Shown in pieces: positions 26,335 through 34,497 of a stretch of 64,000 nt of DNA. The stretch comes from Sphingobium arseniciresistens (lineage in GTDB: Bacteria; Pseudomonadota; Alphaproteobacteria; Sphingomonadales; Sphingomonadaceae). Position 1 is the first letter of the stretch; each line of letters starts with the position of its first letter. Location of the stretch: the NCBI GenBank assembly GCA_029167225.1, contig JARFNK010000005.1, positions 1 through 64,000 of the forward strand, read 5' to 3'. The position numbers and the translations under genes are program-made. The notes under the pieces were generated by a model. That model did no database searches and was not told the origin of the DNA. It saw nothing but the letters and a program-made list of their open reading frames with translations.

Positions 26335-26476
26335 CATGAGAATGAATAAATTTCGCAAGAATTTCATTCGATTAATGTGCTGATTACTACCATTGCGCAT
26401 TTACAAGTGTTAACAATGAGCTAATGCACCTGTTATAGCGACGCCGGGTTGCGTCGAAAAATAATAGCGGGTCGGC

Positions 26477-29224
26477 ATGCAGGAATATAATCCCCAGCCG
26501 CAAAATGGGGGCTGGTTAACCGTCACCGATAGAGCGGTCTCCGCGCCTGCCTTCATCGTCGTGGCGCTTATATGTTGTGGCTTGGCCGTATCGGGCTGGG
26601 CGACCGGTCGCCTGGATATCGCAGGCTTCGGCAACAGCCGCTATCTGATGCAGCCCTTGTCAGCCGTGGGCTTCAGTGCGGTGTCCGTGGCGCTGCTCTG
26701 CTCGATGGCCGAACTCAAGCATGCAGCCCGGACGATCCTGATCGTTCCACTGCTGATTGTCGTCGTCACGACATTTCAGGATCTGACGCATATTTCGCTG
26801 GGGACGGACGGCCTGCTGTTTCCCGACAGCATCACCCTGCAATGGCGAATATCGCCTGGACGCCCTGGCCCGACGCCAACGCTTTCGCTCGCGCTACTCA
26901 GCTTCGCCACCTTTTCGACTACGATCAGGAACCGGCTGCTCCGCCGCGCGATCATCATCGTCGCCAGCCTGGCGCTGGTCATCGCCTTGGTCGCGGGTCT
27001 CTCCATTCCGCTCGGCCTGAGCGCACCCAACGGGATGACCCGGCATGTGATGATGTCGGTGCCCACGGCAGCGACCGTCACGGCGCTCTCGCTGGCGATC
27101 ATTGCGCATCGACGGCAAGTGAATTCGCGGGCCAGGCTGTTATGCGGCGTCAGGGGAAGCACGATCCGGATGATCCTGGCCGGATGCGTTCTTATTCCGA
27201 TATTGTCCGCGATCGCCCGCCTCTGGACTGACAGTCACACCGATATTCCCATCGGCCTTGCCGAACTGGTTCAGGCCGGCATCCAAGTCACGGTATCCTG
27301 CTCCCTTGGGGCCTGGGCGTGGGCACGGATTTCACGAGAAAGTGCGGAACGCTGGGCGCTCACCAAGGCGCTGGATTCCGCGCCCATCACCATCACCGAC
27401 ATACACGGCCGCATCCTGCGCTGGTCGGAGGGCTGCGAGCGGCTGTACGGCTGGAGTTCGGACGAAGCGGTGGGGCGCTTCAAGCATGAACTGACCAAGG
27501 CGGCGCGCGATGCGCTCCAGGGCGGCACGATGCCTCTGTACGCCCAGCCATGCGAGAAGGAACTGACCGAGTGCCGCAAGGACGGGACAGCGATCCACGT
27601 CATCGAGCATCAACGCATCGTCACGGTTGAGGGCGAACTGGATCCTGTCATCGTGTTCTCGATGACCGATATTTCCGCGCGCAAGCATGCCGAGCAGGCG
27701 ATGCGGGCCAGCGAACTGCGCCTTTCGCTCGCGGTCGAGGCGCATGAAGTCGGGATTTTCGAATGGTCGGCGGCAACCGATGTCTTCCAGATGTCACCAC
27801 ATGCCGAACGGCTGTTCGGTATTGCCCCCGGCGCATTTCAGGGCGGCATGCAAGAATGGCTGAACCACCTGCGCACTGTCTTTGGCCATGATGTCCTGCC
27901 GACCGATGCATCGAAAAACCCGGAGGCCCGCTCCACATTCTCCCTGCGATCCATAAACGGCAATTCGCCCCGCATCATCGAGGGGACAGTCCGCGTTCTG
28001 GGCCCCCCTCATGGAGCGGACAGCATGATGGTCGGCATCGTCATGGATGCCACTGAACGGGAACGACGCGCGCGGATGCTGGAAGCGAGAGAATCGGAAC
28101 TTCGTACCATATTGGAGACCATGCCGGAGGCGATGATCACCATCGACGAGGATGGAAACATCCGCTCCTTCTCCTCAACCGCTGAAAAATTGTTTGGTTA
28201 CAAGGCTGACGACGTGCTCGGCCGCGACGTAAGGCTATTACTGCCAGAATATTTCCATTTCGGTGAAAATGGGGCATCATCCGTTCAAAATGGGGCCACC
28301 CCGGATAATAAAGGAGATGATGCGCTCATGCGCATGACAGCCGGCCTGGATCGAGACGGCAACGAAATGCCGGTCGAGCTGGCTGTTGGTGCGGCCAGCA
28401 TCGGGGACAAGCAGATCTCCATCGCCTTCGTGCGCAATTTGCGGGAGCAACTCGCGACGCAGGCACGGCTGAGTGAATTGCGCGACCAGCTGCTGCACGT
28501 CTCGCGCGTCAGCGCCATGGGGGAGATGGGCGCCGGCCTTGCCCATGAGCTCAACCAGCCCTTGACGGCGACCGCCAATTTCCTCGGCGCGCTCGACCTG
28601 CTGCTCGCGCAGGAGGCCGACCCTGCCCAGCTCCGCAAGTTCCTGCGCCTCGCCAGCGCGGAGGTGCTGCGCGCCGGCGACATCATCCGGCATATGCGCG
28701 CCTTCGTCGCCAAGGGGGATCTGTATATTCGGGCAGAACCGCTGGACGAGATCATATCGGACGCCATCCAGCTCGCGCGCAGCCGGGTGCGGCGTCCCGA
28801 CATCGGCCTGCGCTACGATCCCGATCCCGCGCGGCCCTTCGTTCTGGCCGACCGCGTGCAGATTCAGCAGGTGCTGGTCAACATCGTGACCAACGCGCTC
28901 GACGCGCTGGATGGCCATGAAGACATCAAGCCGGAAATCAGGATCGAAGCCCACGGAATGGATGACGGCATGGTCATGATCCGTGTGATCGACAATGGCC
29001 CTGGCCTGCCCAGCGAATTCATGCAACGGCCCTTCGAGGCATTCGTGTCGACGAAGGCCCATGGCATGGGCATCGGCCTTTCGATCTGCCGGCGGATCAT
29101 CGAGGCGCATGGTGGCAGCTTTACCGCCAGAAACGGGGCGGACTGCGGCGCGACCATCGAATTCACACTTCCCATTAACAGCGACATGGCCGTGAGCAGC
29201 GACCAGGAACTGAGCATGGGATGA
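26477..29224 (+). CDS. Membrane histidine kinase with PAS domains, FixL-like transmitter
   Basis: A 915-residue sensor kinase. The first 290 residues contain about eight hydrophobic segments, a MASE-like membrane sensor. Three PAS-type modules follow: about 300-400 (APITITDIHGRILRWSEGCE), 410-530 and 540-650 (PEAMITIDEDGNIRSFSSTA, then FGYKADDVLGRDVR). The transmitter has the phosphorylated histidine near residue 690 in GLAHELNQPL and an ATPase domain with VNIVTNALDAL and GMGIGLSICRRIIEAHGG, of the FixL/HPK4 class. The PAS modules lack an obvious haem pocket motif, so the ligand is unknown. ATGA overlap couples it to the next gene. Confidence 0.88.
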   Translation: MQEYNPQPQNGGWLTVTDRAVSAPAFIVVALICCGLAVSGWATGRLDIAGFGNSRYLMQPLSAVGFSAVSVALLCSMAELKHAARTILIVPLLIVVVTTFQDLTHISLGTDGLLFPDSITLQWRISPGRPGPTPTLSLALLSFATFSTTIRNRLLRRAIIIVASLALVIALVAGLSIPLGLSAPNGMTRHVMMSVPTAATVTALSLAIIAHRRQVNSRARLLCGVRGSTIRMILAGCVLIPILSAIARLWTDSHTDIPIGLAELVQAGIQVTVSCSLGAWAWARISRESAERWALTKALDSAPITITDIHGRILRWSEGCERLYGWSSDEAVGRFKHELTKAARDALQGGTMPLYAQPCEKELTECRKDGTAIHVIEHQRIVTVEGELDPVIVFSMTDISARKHAEQAMRASELRLSLAVEAHEVGIFEWSAATDVFQMSPHAERLFGIAPGAFQGGMQEWLNHLRTVFGHDVLPTDASKNPEARSTFSLRSINGNSPRIIEGTVRVLGPPHGADSMMVGIVMDATERERRARMLEARESELRTILETMPEAMITIDEDGNIRSFSSTAEKLFGYKADDVLGRDVRLLLPEYFHFGENGASSVQNGATPDNKGDDALMRMTAGLDRDGNEMPVELAVGAASIGDKQISIAFVRNLREQLATQARLSELRDQLLHVSRVSAMGEMGAGLAHELNQPLTATANFLGALDLLLAQEADPAQLRKFLRLASAEVLRAGDIIRHMRAFVAKGDLYIRAEPLDEIISDAIQLARSRVRRPDIGLRYDPDPARPFVLADRVQIQQVLVNIVTNALDALDGHEDIKPEIRIEAHGMDDGMVMIRVIDNGPGLPSEFMQRPFEAFVSTKAHGMGIGLSICRRIIEAHGGSFTARNGADCGATIEFTLPINSDMAVSSDQELSMG

Positions 29225-29841
29225 AGGCGCGCAACATCTATATCGTCGATGACGATCACGCGGTGCGGACATCGCTGCACTATCTGCTGTCGATGATGCC
29301 CAATATTACGGTCCGCTCCTTCCCGACGGGCGATGCTTTCCTGAAGGAAGCGGCGTCGCTGGCGCCCGGCTGCCTGCTGCTCGACCTGCACATGCCGGGC
29401 CTGTCCGGCCTTGAACTGCTCAAGGCGATCGCGCCGCTCAAGCCCCGTTTCGTCGCCGTGGTGCTGACGGGCGAAGGGGATGTCTCCGTGGCGGTGCAGG
29501 CGATGAAGGCCGGCGCGGTCGATTTCATCGAAAAGCCCAGCGACCACATCCACCTGATGAAGACGATCGAGCTGGCGCTGTCGCACCAGGCCCATTCGCG
29601 CCTGCAAGTTGCCCGGCAGGAAAGCGCGGCGGCGAAGCTGCAGACCCTGTCGCCGCGCGAGCGCGACGTGCTGATGGGGTTGATCGAGGGACGATCGAAC
29701 AAGATGATCGCCTTCGACCTCAGCATCAGCCCGCGCACGGTCGAAATCCACCGCGGCAAGCTGATGGAGAAGCTGGAGGTGCGCAGCCTGTCCGAAGCGC
29801 TCGGCATCGCCTTTGCGGCGGGTCTCTTCCCGCCGCAATAA
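29221..29841 (+). CDS. FixJ-family response regulator
   Basis: A 206-residue regulator. The receiver has IVDDDHAVR and phosphoacceptor D55 in LLLDLHMPGLSG; residues 140-200 form a LuxR-type helix-turn-helix, LSPRERDVLMGLIEGRSNKM then ISPRTVEIHRGKLMEKL. It is coupled to the PAS kinase and must be its partner. It sits between flaF and the sigma-factor gene, so a role near the top of the motility hierarchy is possible, but the pair has no flagellar promoter element and could be an independent two-component system. Confidence 0.92.
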   Translation: MKARNIYIVDDDHAVRTSLHYLLSMMPNITVRSFPTGDAFLKEAASLAPGCLLLDLHMPGLSGLELLKAIAPLKPRFVAVVLTGEGDVSVAVQAMKAGAVDFIEKPSDHIHLMKTIELALSHQAHSRLQVARQESAAAKLQTLSPRERDVLMGLIEGRSNKMIAFDLSISPRTVEIHRGKLMEKLEVRSLSEALGIAFAAGLFPPQ

Positions 29842-30006
29842 CAAAGTCGTCGCTCCCGCGCGCCATCTGCCGGCGCACATCGTCAGGCCGGGGGCCAATG
29901 CTATCCTCGCTCCATTGTCGATCTTGATCGGCCTCGGCGTCCGCCGGGGAGAATAAGCGCGTCGCGAAAAGCCGGCAACTCATCCTCTCGTCCCCGCTTA
30001 AACGCA

Positions 30007-30036
30007 AAGGGCCGGTGGAAACCACCGGCCCTTGTT
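30007..30036. terminator. Bidirectional terminator between convergent genes
   Basis: AAGGGCCGGTGG at 30007-30018 pairs perfectly with CCACCGGCCCTT at 30022-30033 around three bases, followed by GTT. It can serve the FixJ unit on the plus strand and the sigma gene on the minus strand. Confidence 0.8.
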
Positions 30037-30078
30037 CAGCTGCCCCGATGGGCAGGACAGTTGAGTTGCTTTTTTGCC

Positions 30079-30957
30079 TTAGTGGACCGTCGGCGTCGAT
30101 GCAGCCACGCCCTTATATTCCGCCATCATGGCAAAGCGGGGATCCTTCTCGGCCAGTTCGGCCATCGTCTTGGCGGCGCGCTTGGCGATCTGGCGGACGC
30201 GCTCCTTGGTGACGCCGGTATCGTCTTCCAGCGTGTCCAGCGTGGCGATGTCGAACAGGCGGCGCTCCACGACTTCGCGGTTGCGCTGCAGGCGCTGTTC
30301 CAGCTGCTCGAGTTCGGCAGCATCCAGGCCCGAGGTGCGCGAACGCCATACTGCGCGGGCTTCGCCGGGCTCGGCCGCGACGGTCTTGCGCGAGCGGGTG
30401 CGGCGGCGCATCTGGTCCATCGCGACGCGGCGCAGATGTTCAATGTAGCTGTCGATCAGGGATGCGGTGGCGCCGCGTGCCAGATAGTCCGAAGCGGCCG
30501 ATTCCGTCAGGCCCAGGGCTTCCTCGTCGACGATCGAAGCGATGATCGAGACGTCTTCGCCGTCGTCGCTCTGGCTGATCGCATCCAACGATACGGTGGT
30601 GGCCTCGACCTTCTTCGCCGAAGGGCGCTGATCGGTCATCAGGCGGAAGCGCAGGCTCTGCAGCTCGCCGCGGATCTGCCAGTTAACGAAGGTGGTGAAC
30701 TGTGCCTTTTCCGGCTCATAGGCCTGGATGGCGCGGTGGACGGCAATGGAGCAGACCTGCTCGGCATCGTCCCAGTGAGCGGCGAGGCCATATTGACGGA
30801 TGAAGTGGCGGATACGCGGCGCGATCAGCGTCAGGATCCGGGCGAATGCCTTGTCTACGGTAACGCGCTGGCGGGCGGTCTGCCTGGTGCCCTCTTCCGG
30901 CGTATTGGCTTTCACGGTGGCGACTGCGGCTTCCAAAGCAATGGTGATCTTCGACAT
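30079..30957 (-). CDS. Atypical RNA polymerase sigma-70-family factor in the flagellar cluster
   Basis: A 292-residue protein. Residues about 55-110 resemble sigma region 2 (AHWDDAEQVCSIAVHRAIQA, then AQFTTFVNWQIRGELQSLRF, which recalls the -10-recognition helix of both FliA and RpoH). A charged middle follows, and about 235-275 is a region 4 helix-turn-helix, LEDDTGVTKERVRQIAKRAA. It is neither a clean FliA nor a clean RpoH: the FliA region 3 and the RpoH box are not recognisable. The start at 30957 follows AGGGGCTCAAC. Its place makes it the best local candidate for the sigma factor that reads the TCCTATAAT elements, but that is inference. Confidence 0.75.
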   Translation of the reverse strand: MSKITIALEAAVATVKANTPEEGTRQTARQRVTVDKAFARILTLIAPRIRHFIRQYGLAAHWDDAEQVCSIAVHRAIQAYEPEKAQFTTFVNWQIRGELQSLRFRLMTDQRPSAKKVEATTVSLDAISQSDDGEDVSIIASIVDEEALGLTESAASDYLARGATASLIDSYIEHLRRVAMDQMRRRTRSRKTVAAEPGEARAVWRSRTSGLDAAELEQLEQRLQRNREVVERRLFDIATLDTLEDDTGVTKERVRQIAKRAAKTMAELAEKDPRFAMMAEYKGVAASTPTVH

Positions 30958-31132
30958 GTTGAGCCCCTCAAAGCAAGGATTGCAACGCGCCCATCGCGTG
31001 CCCCCCTCAACAAGGCCTTTGTCGCCCAAAATGGTTAATTTTCACTTTATCCTATATTTATTTTTCCCACTGTTCCTATATTTTTGCCGTTATTTCCTAG
31101 AAATCAGGCAGGATTTTCCTGCTGGGCCAATA
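30958..31132. promoter_or_regulatory. Upstream region of the sigma gene with repeated TCCTATAT boxes
   Basis: Unusually AT-rich. TCCTATAT occurs at 31050-31057 and 31074-31081, and TCCTAG near 31095, all on the plus strand, that is, opposite to the sigma gene. GCAGGA-TTT-TCCTGC at 31108-31122 is a perfect inverted repeat. The boxes may be binding sites for autoregulation, or -10 elements for an antisense transcript into 31133-32155. Confidence 0.45.
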
Positions 31133-32155
31133 TCACGCCGCACTGGCCACGACGGGCGCTGATTCGAATCGGCTGGGCCGGATATTCCGGTCGACATAGT
31201 CGAGCAGCCAATGGCGATGTGCCGCGACTTCTCCGCCGGCGGCGGCGATTCGGCGGCTGGCGCTGGCGCTGCCGATCTGGGCGTTGAGCAGGGTGCGGGC
31301 GCGGGCAGGGTCAAGCCCGCCCTTCAGAAAGCGGATCGCATCCCCCAGCCCCAAATGATGGCCCAGATAGGCGGCCTGAGCGATCGATTGGGAATCGCCG
31401 GCAATCTGAACGCCCGCACGGCGCAGCGATTCAAGGTTCGCCTTGGCATAGTCGGCCGTCGCCTGGATCGAGGCCTCGGCATCATAGCGCAGCGAAAGCA
31501 GTGAGGACTTGGCGCTGTCGAGCACCTTGCCATGCTCGTTCAACCAGCCCTGGCGCTGCGCCACCCCGTTGAGCCAGCTGCCCGCCCGTTCGGCCTCGTG
31601 CCGCCATGTGCTGCCAAGGAACTGGCCCAGGCCGGCGGCGCTGGAACGCGGGTTGCGGCTATAAGGCAGCCACCGCCCGCCCGGCCCTTTCGCGGCCTCG
31701 GCGTGGACGATGGTGGCGAGCGCCGCCGCCGGAATACCCGTCCTCTCGGACGCCGAGCGGAGCATGCCGACATAGGCGGCATTGGGGCCATAGCCATCGC
31801 CGGTCGTGGCGGACACGTCCTGCTGCGACGCGCCGCCGTGACCGCCACGGCCGCCGCCTGCATCCGCGTCGAGCGCACCATCCTGATGCGAAAGTGCCGG
31901 AGCGGCGGTCGGCACCGGCTGTTGCAACTGTTGCGGCTGCGGCGCTGACTGCGTGGCCTTGTCGCCCAGCAGGGTCAGCAGGGAATCGAGGCTGAACGGG
32001 ATTGCCGGCTTGTCGGCTCCCGTGGCGCTATCACTATCATCGGCGCCAAGCGCGGCCTGCCACAGGCGGTTGGTCAGTTCCGACCGCGCCTGGCCATAGA
32101 TGATCGCGGCTTTCTGCTGCGCGGAAAGGCTTGCCGGCTCGATCTGCCCGATCAT
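31133..32155 (-). CDS. Putative flagellar muralytic enzyme (lytic transglycosylase-like)
   Basis: A 340-residue protein. The first 130 residues are low in complexity (Ala, Gln, Pro, Gly, Asp). Residues about 135-260 resemble a lysozyme-like transglycosylase: AYVGMLRSASERTGIPAAAL, a candidate catalytic glutamate in VHAEAAKGPGG, then SSAAGLGQFLGSTW and further helices. No signal peptide is visible, which fits export through the flagellar machine, as for FlgJ. It follows fliJ with a four-base overlap, and the cluster's FlgJ homologue at 10212 lacks a muramidase domain, so this protein probably supplies the missing activity for rod passage through the wall. Confidence 0.65.
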   Translation of the reverse strand: MIGQIEPASLSAQQKAAIIYGQARSELTNRLWQAALGADDSDSATGADKPAIPFSLDSLLTLLGDKATQSAPQPQQLQQPVPTAAPALSHQDGALDADAGGGRGGHGGASQQDVSATTGDGYGPNAAYVGMLRSASERTGIPAAALATIVHAEAAKGPGGRWLPYSRNPRSSAAGLGQFLGSTWRHEAERAGSWLNGVAQRQGWLNEHGKVLDSAKSSLLSLRYDAEASIQATADYAKANLESLRRAGVQIAGDSQSIAQAAYLGHHLGLGDAIRFLKGGLDPARARTLLNAQIGSASASRRIAAAGGEVAAHRHWLLDYVDRNIRPSRFESAPVVASAA

Positions 32156-32589
32156 TGCGGACTGGCCCGCCGGGCGTTGCGCCGCGCATTGATGAAGGAG
32201 ACGGCGGCGAAATCGTCCAGGCCCGCCTGTTCGGCATTGGCGCTCGCCCGCACGGCCTCGTCACGAAAGCCGTCCGCCGCGGTTTCGACCGCGCGAAAGG
32301 CGCCATAGGCGGCAACCGCCTTGCTGCGCAGTTGGCCAAGACGCGCGCTGATCGCGGCCTCGTCCTTCGAGAGGCGCGACTGTTCCGCACGCATCCGGGC
32401 GATATAGGCATGGGACGACATGGCGATGTCGCTGGCCGCGATCGCCGCCTCGCTCACGATCTTCTGGTTCACCGCCTCGCGCGAACGCTCGACCTGATTG
32501 AGCACGTTCACCTGCACGTTGATGGCGACGCGCATGTCGTCAATCTCACGCTGCTGCACGCGCAGCGCGGTGTCATAGGGCGTCTTCAT
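32152..32589 (-). CDS. fliJ: FliJ-like flagellar export protein
   Basis: A 145-residue protein consisting almost wholly of a long helical hairpin: TALRVQQREIDDMRVAINVQ, then RAEQSRLSKDEAAISARLGQ. Length, coiled-coil build and overlap with fliI (17 bases) identify it as the central stalk of the FliH-FliI-FliJ ATPase complex. I start at ATG 32589 (MKTPYDTALR). It is followed with a four-base overlap by the muralytic gene. Confidence 0.75.
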   Translation of the reverse strand: MKTPYDTALRVQQREIDDMRVAINVQVNVLNQVERSREAVNQKIVSEAAIAASDIAMSSHAYIARMRAEQSRLSKDEAAISARLGQLRSKAVAAYGAFRAVETAADGFRDEAVRASANAEQAGLDDFAAVSFINARRNARRASPQ

Positions 32590-33910
32590 GACTGTCCTCC
32601 AGGATTGCGGCCAGCGCAGCGAAGCTTTCGGCGACATGGCCGCGCTCATTCTTGCCCTGTTTCAACAGGGCCTCGATCTGTGGGGCGGTGGCGACGGCAC
32701 GGTCGACTTCCGCACTGGCGCCGGCGCGATAGGCACCCAGCCGCACCATTTCCTCCATGTCGCCAAAGGTCGACAATTCCCGCCGGGCGGCCAGCCGCAC
32801 CGCGTTTTCCTCATCGCTCAGCGCATGGGGCAGGGTTCGCGATACCGATTTCAGAATGTCGATCGCGGGATAACGGCCGCGCTCGGCAATGCGCCGGGTG
32901 ATGACGATATGCCCGTCCAGGATGCCGCGTACGGCATCGGCAACCGGCTCGTTATGATCATCGCCATCGACCAGCACGGTGAACAGCCCGGTGATCGATC
33001 CCTGTCCGGGCAGGCCAGGACCGGCCCGCTCCAGCAGGCGCGGCAGTTCTGCAAAGACAGTCGGCGTATAGCCCTTCGTCGCCGGCGGCTCGCCGCTCGC
33101 CAGCCCGATTTCGCGCTGCGCCATGGCGAAGCGCGTGACCGAATCCATCAGGCACAGCACGTTCAGCCCCTGATCGCGGAAATGCTCGGCGACGGTCAGC
33201 GTCGTCCAGGCGGCCTGTCGCCGCATCAGTGCCGGTTCGTCGGACGTCGCGACGACGACCACGCTGCGCGCCAGGCCCTCTTCCCCCAGGTCATCCTGCA
33301 CGAATTCCTGCACCTCGCGCCCGCGCTCGCCGATCAGGCCGATGACCGCGACGTCGCATTCGGTCCAGCGCGCCAGCATGGAAAGCAGCACCGACTTGCC
33401 CACGCCCGAACCGGCGAACAGGCCAAGCCGCTGCCCACGGCAGAGCGGCGCAAAGATGTCCAGCGAGCGCACGCCCGTCTCGACCCGGCCGCCGACCCGC
33501 GCCCGCGCAGAGGCCGGCGGCGGCGACGCCTTGATCGCCCGCATCTCCGCGCCCTGTATCAGCGCGCCCTTGCCGTCCACCGGCCGGCCCAGACCGTCGA
33601 TCATTCGGCCGAGCCAGCTTGGCGAGGGACGCAGCGCGAGCTGGCTGGCGACGAGGTCCGCACGCGCGCCTGATGCGATGCCCTGCGGCTCGCTGAACGG
33701 CAGGCAGTGCGCGATCCCGCGATCAATGCCGGTCACTTCCGCGTCGACCGTGCCGGCCGGAGACGTCAGCCGCACGCGCGAACCGATCTGCGCGGCGCCG
33801 GCAAGGCCTTCGACCTCGATCAAGGCGCCACGTACCGCGACGACCCGGCCATAGCGGCCATCGGGCGTCAGCATGCGCAGGCCCGCGGCGACAGATGCAA
33901 ATGTTGTCAT
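32573..33910 (-). CDS. fliI: Flagellum-specific export ATPase FliI
   Basis: A 445-residue ATPase. Walker A is GLFAGSGVGKS near residue 170, the B region is NVLCLMDSVTRFAMAQREIG followed by LASGEPPATKGYTPTVFAEL, a very conserved FliI stretch, and the glutamate switch GERGREVQEF is present. It powers unfolding and delivery of substrates to the export gate. It lies between flbT and fliJ. Confidence 0.97.
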   Translation of the reverse strand: MTTFASVAAGLRMLTPDGRYGRVVAVRGALIEVEGLAGAAQIGSRVRLTSPAGTVDAEVTGIDRGIAHCLPFSEPQGIASGARADLVASQLALRPSPSWLGRMIDGLGRPVDGKGALIQGAEMRAIKASPPPASARARVGGRVETGVRSLDIFAPLCRGQRLGLFAGSGVGKSVLLSMLARWTECDVAVIGLIGERGREVQEFVQDDLGEEGLARSVVVVATSDEPALMRRQAAWTTLTVAEHFRDQGLNVLCLMDSVTRFAMAQREIGLASGEPPATKGYTPTVFAELPRLLERAGPGLPGQGSITGLFTVLVDGDDHNEPVADAVRGILDGHIVITRRIAERGRYPAIDILKSVSRTLPHALSDEENAVRLAARRELSTFGDMEEMVRLGAYRAGASAEVDRAVATAPQIEALLKQGKNERGHVAESFAALAAILEDSHEDAL

Positions 33911-33929
33911 CGGAAAATCGGCCCGCGGG

Positions 33930-34331
33930 TTAGGCGGCGACAGGCGTCTGGTTCAGGATGTTCGCCTCATAGGTGATGAGCCAGCGGCAATCGGCGAGCG
34001 CGGCATAGAAATGCAGGCCCGCGACCTTCTTTGCAAAGCGCACGCACACCGCCTTGGCTTCCTGGGATTCCAGCACGTTCATCAGGCCATCGAGATGGGC
34101 GATGATCGCCTCCTGATGCTCGGCCCGGCCTTCACCGTCGATATAGGCCATCATGCAGGCGAAATAGAGCCGGCGGGCCGGTGTGTTCGCATCCTCCGGC
34201 TTCATAACATCCTTGCCGCGCAGGATGGTGGCGGCATTTTCCACCGCCAGCTCGGTGCGTCCGGCGGAGCGCAGCACCGCGCCGTTGACAATAACCTGCT
34301 CACCATTGCGAAGCGAAATCCGAAGCGTCAT
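33930..34331 (-). CDS. flbT: Flagellar biosynthesis repressor FlbT
   Basis: A 133-residue protein of the FlbT family: MTLRISLRNGEQVIVNGAVL, ILRGKDVMKPEDANTPARRL with YFACMMAYID following, and LADCRWLITYE near the end. In Caulobacter FlbT binds the 5' leader of flagellin mRNA and promotes its decay until the hook is finished. Here it is the first gene of the fliI-fliJ unit and its promoter is one of the three with both TCCTATAAT and an adjacent GGCA-N5-TGCC palindrome. Confidence 0.9.
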   Translation of the reverse strand: MTLRISLRNGEQVIVNGAVLRSAGRTELAVENAATILRGKDVMKPEDANTPARRLYFACMMAYIDGEGRAEHQEAIIAHLDGLMNVLESQEAKAVCVRFAKKVAGLHFYAALADCRWLITYEANILNQTPVAA

Positions 34332-34357
34332 CTCAAGTCCCTTTGGCCGTTTGTGGA

Positions 34358-34389
34358 ATTATAGGATGAGATTGGCGGCAGCCTTTGCC
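34358..34389 (-). promoter_or_regulatory. Composite promoter of the flbT operon
   Basis: On the minus strand GGCAAAGGCTGCC (34377-34389), then 10 bases, then TCCTATAAT (34358-34366), then 26 bases to the flbT ATG. The palindrome occupies the place of a -35 element and recurs with the same spacing before fliL and fliF. Confidence 0.7.
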
Positions 34390-34394
34390 GACCA

Positions 34395-34440
34395 GGAATT
34401 TTTTGCCGCGGTTTGGTTCGCCCTTCGCTCATCCTACAAT
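34395..34440 (+). promoter_or_regulatory. Promoter region of the flgE operon
   Basis: TCCTACAAT at 34432-34440 is one base from the consensus and lies 57 bases before the flgE start. GGAATTTTTTGCC at 34395-34407 is a one-mismatch copy of the 13-bp palindrome, 24 bases upstream of the box. The divergent flbT promoter is less than 100 bases away. Confidence 0.6.
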
Positions 34441-34497
34441 GGGGGTGATCCTCGGCCCGCCTGCGATTGGCGACTGCCGTCATCAAGGGAGAATTGA

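Noticed and set aside
26420-26476. CCTGTTATAGCG before the PAS histidine kinase as a member of the TCCTATAAT class
   Set aside because: Only the TATA core is shared; the TCC prefix and the AAT end are missing.
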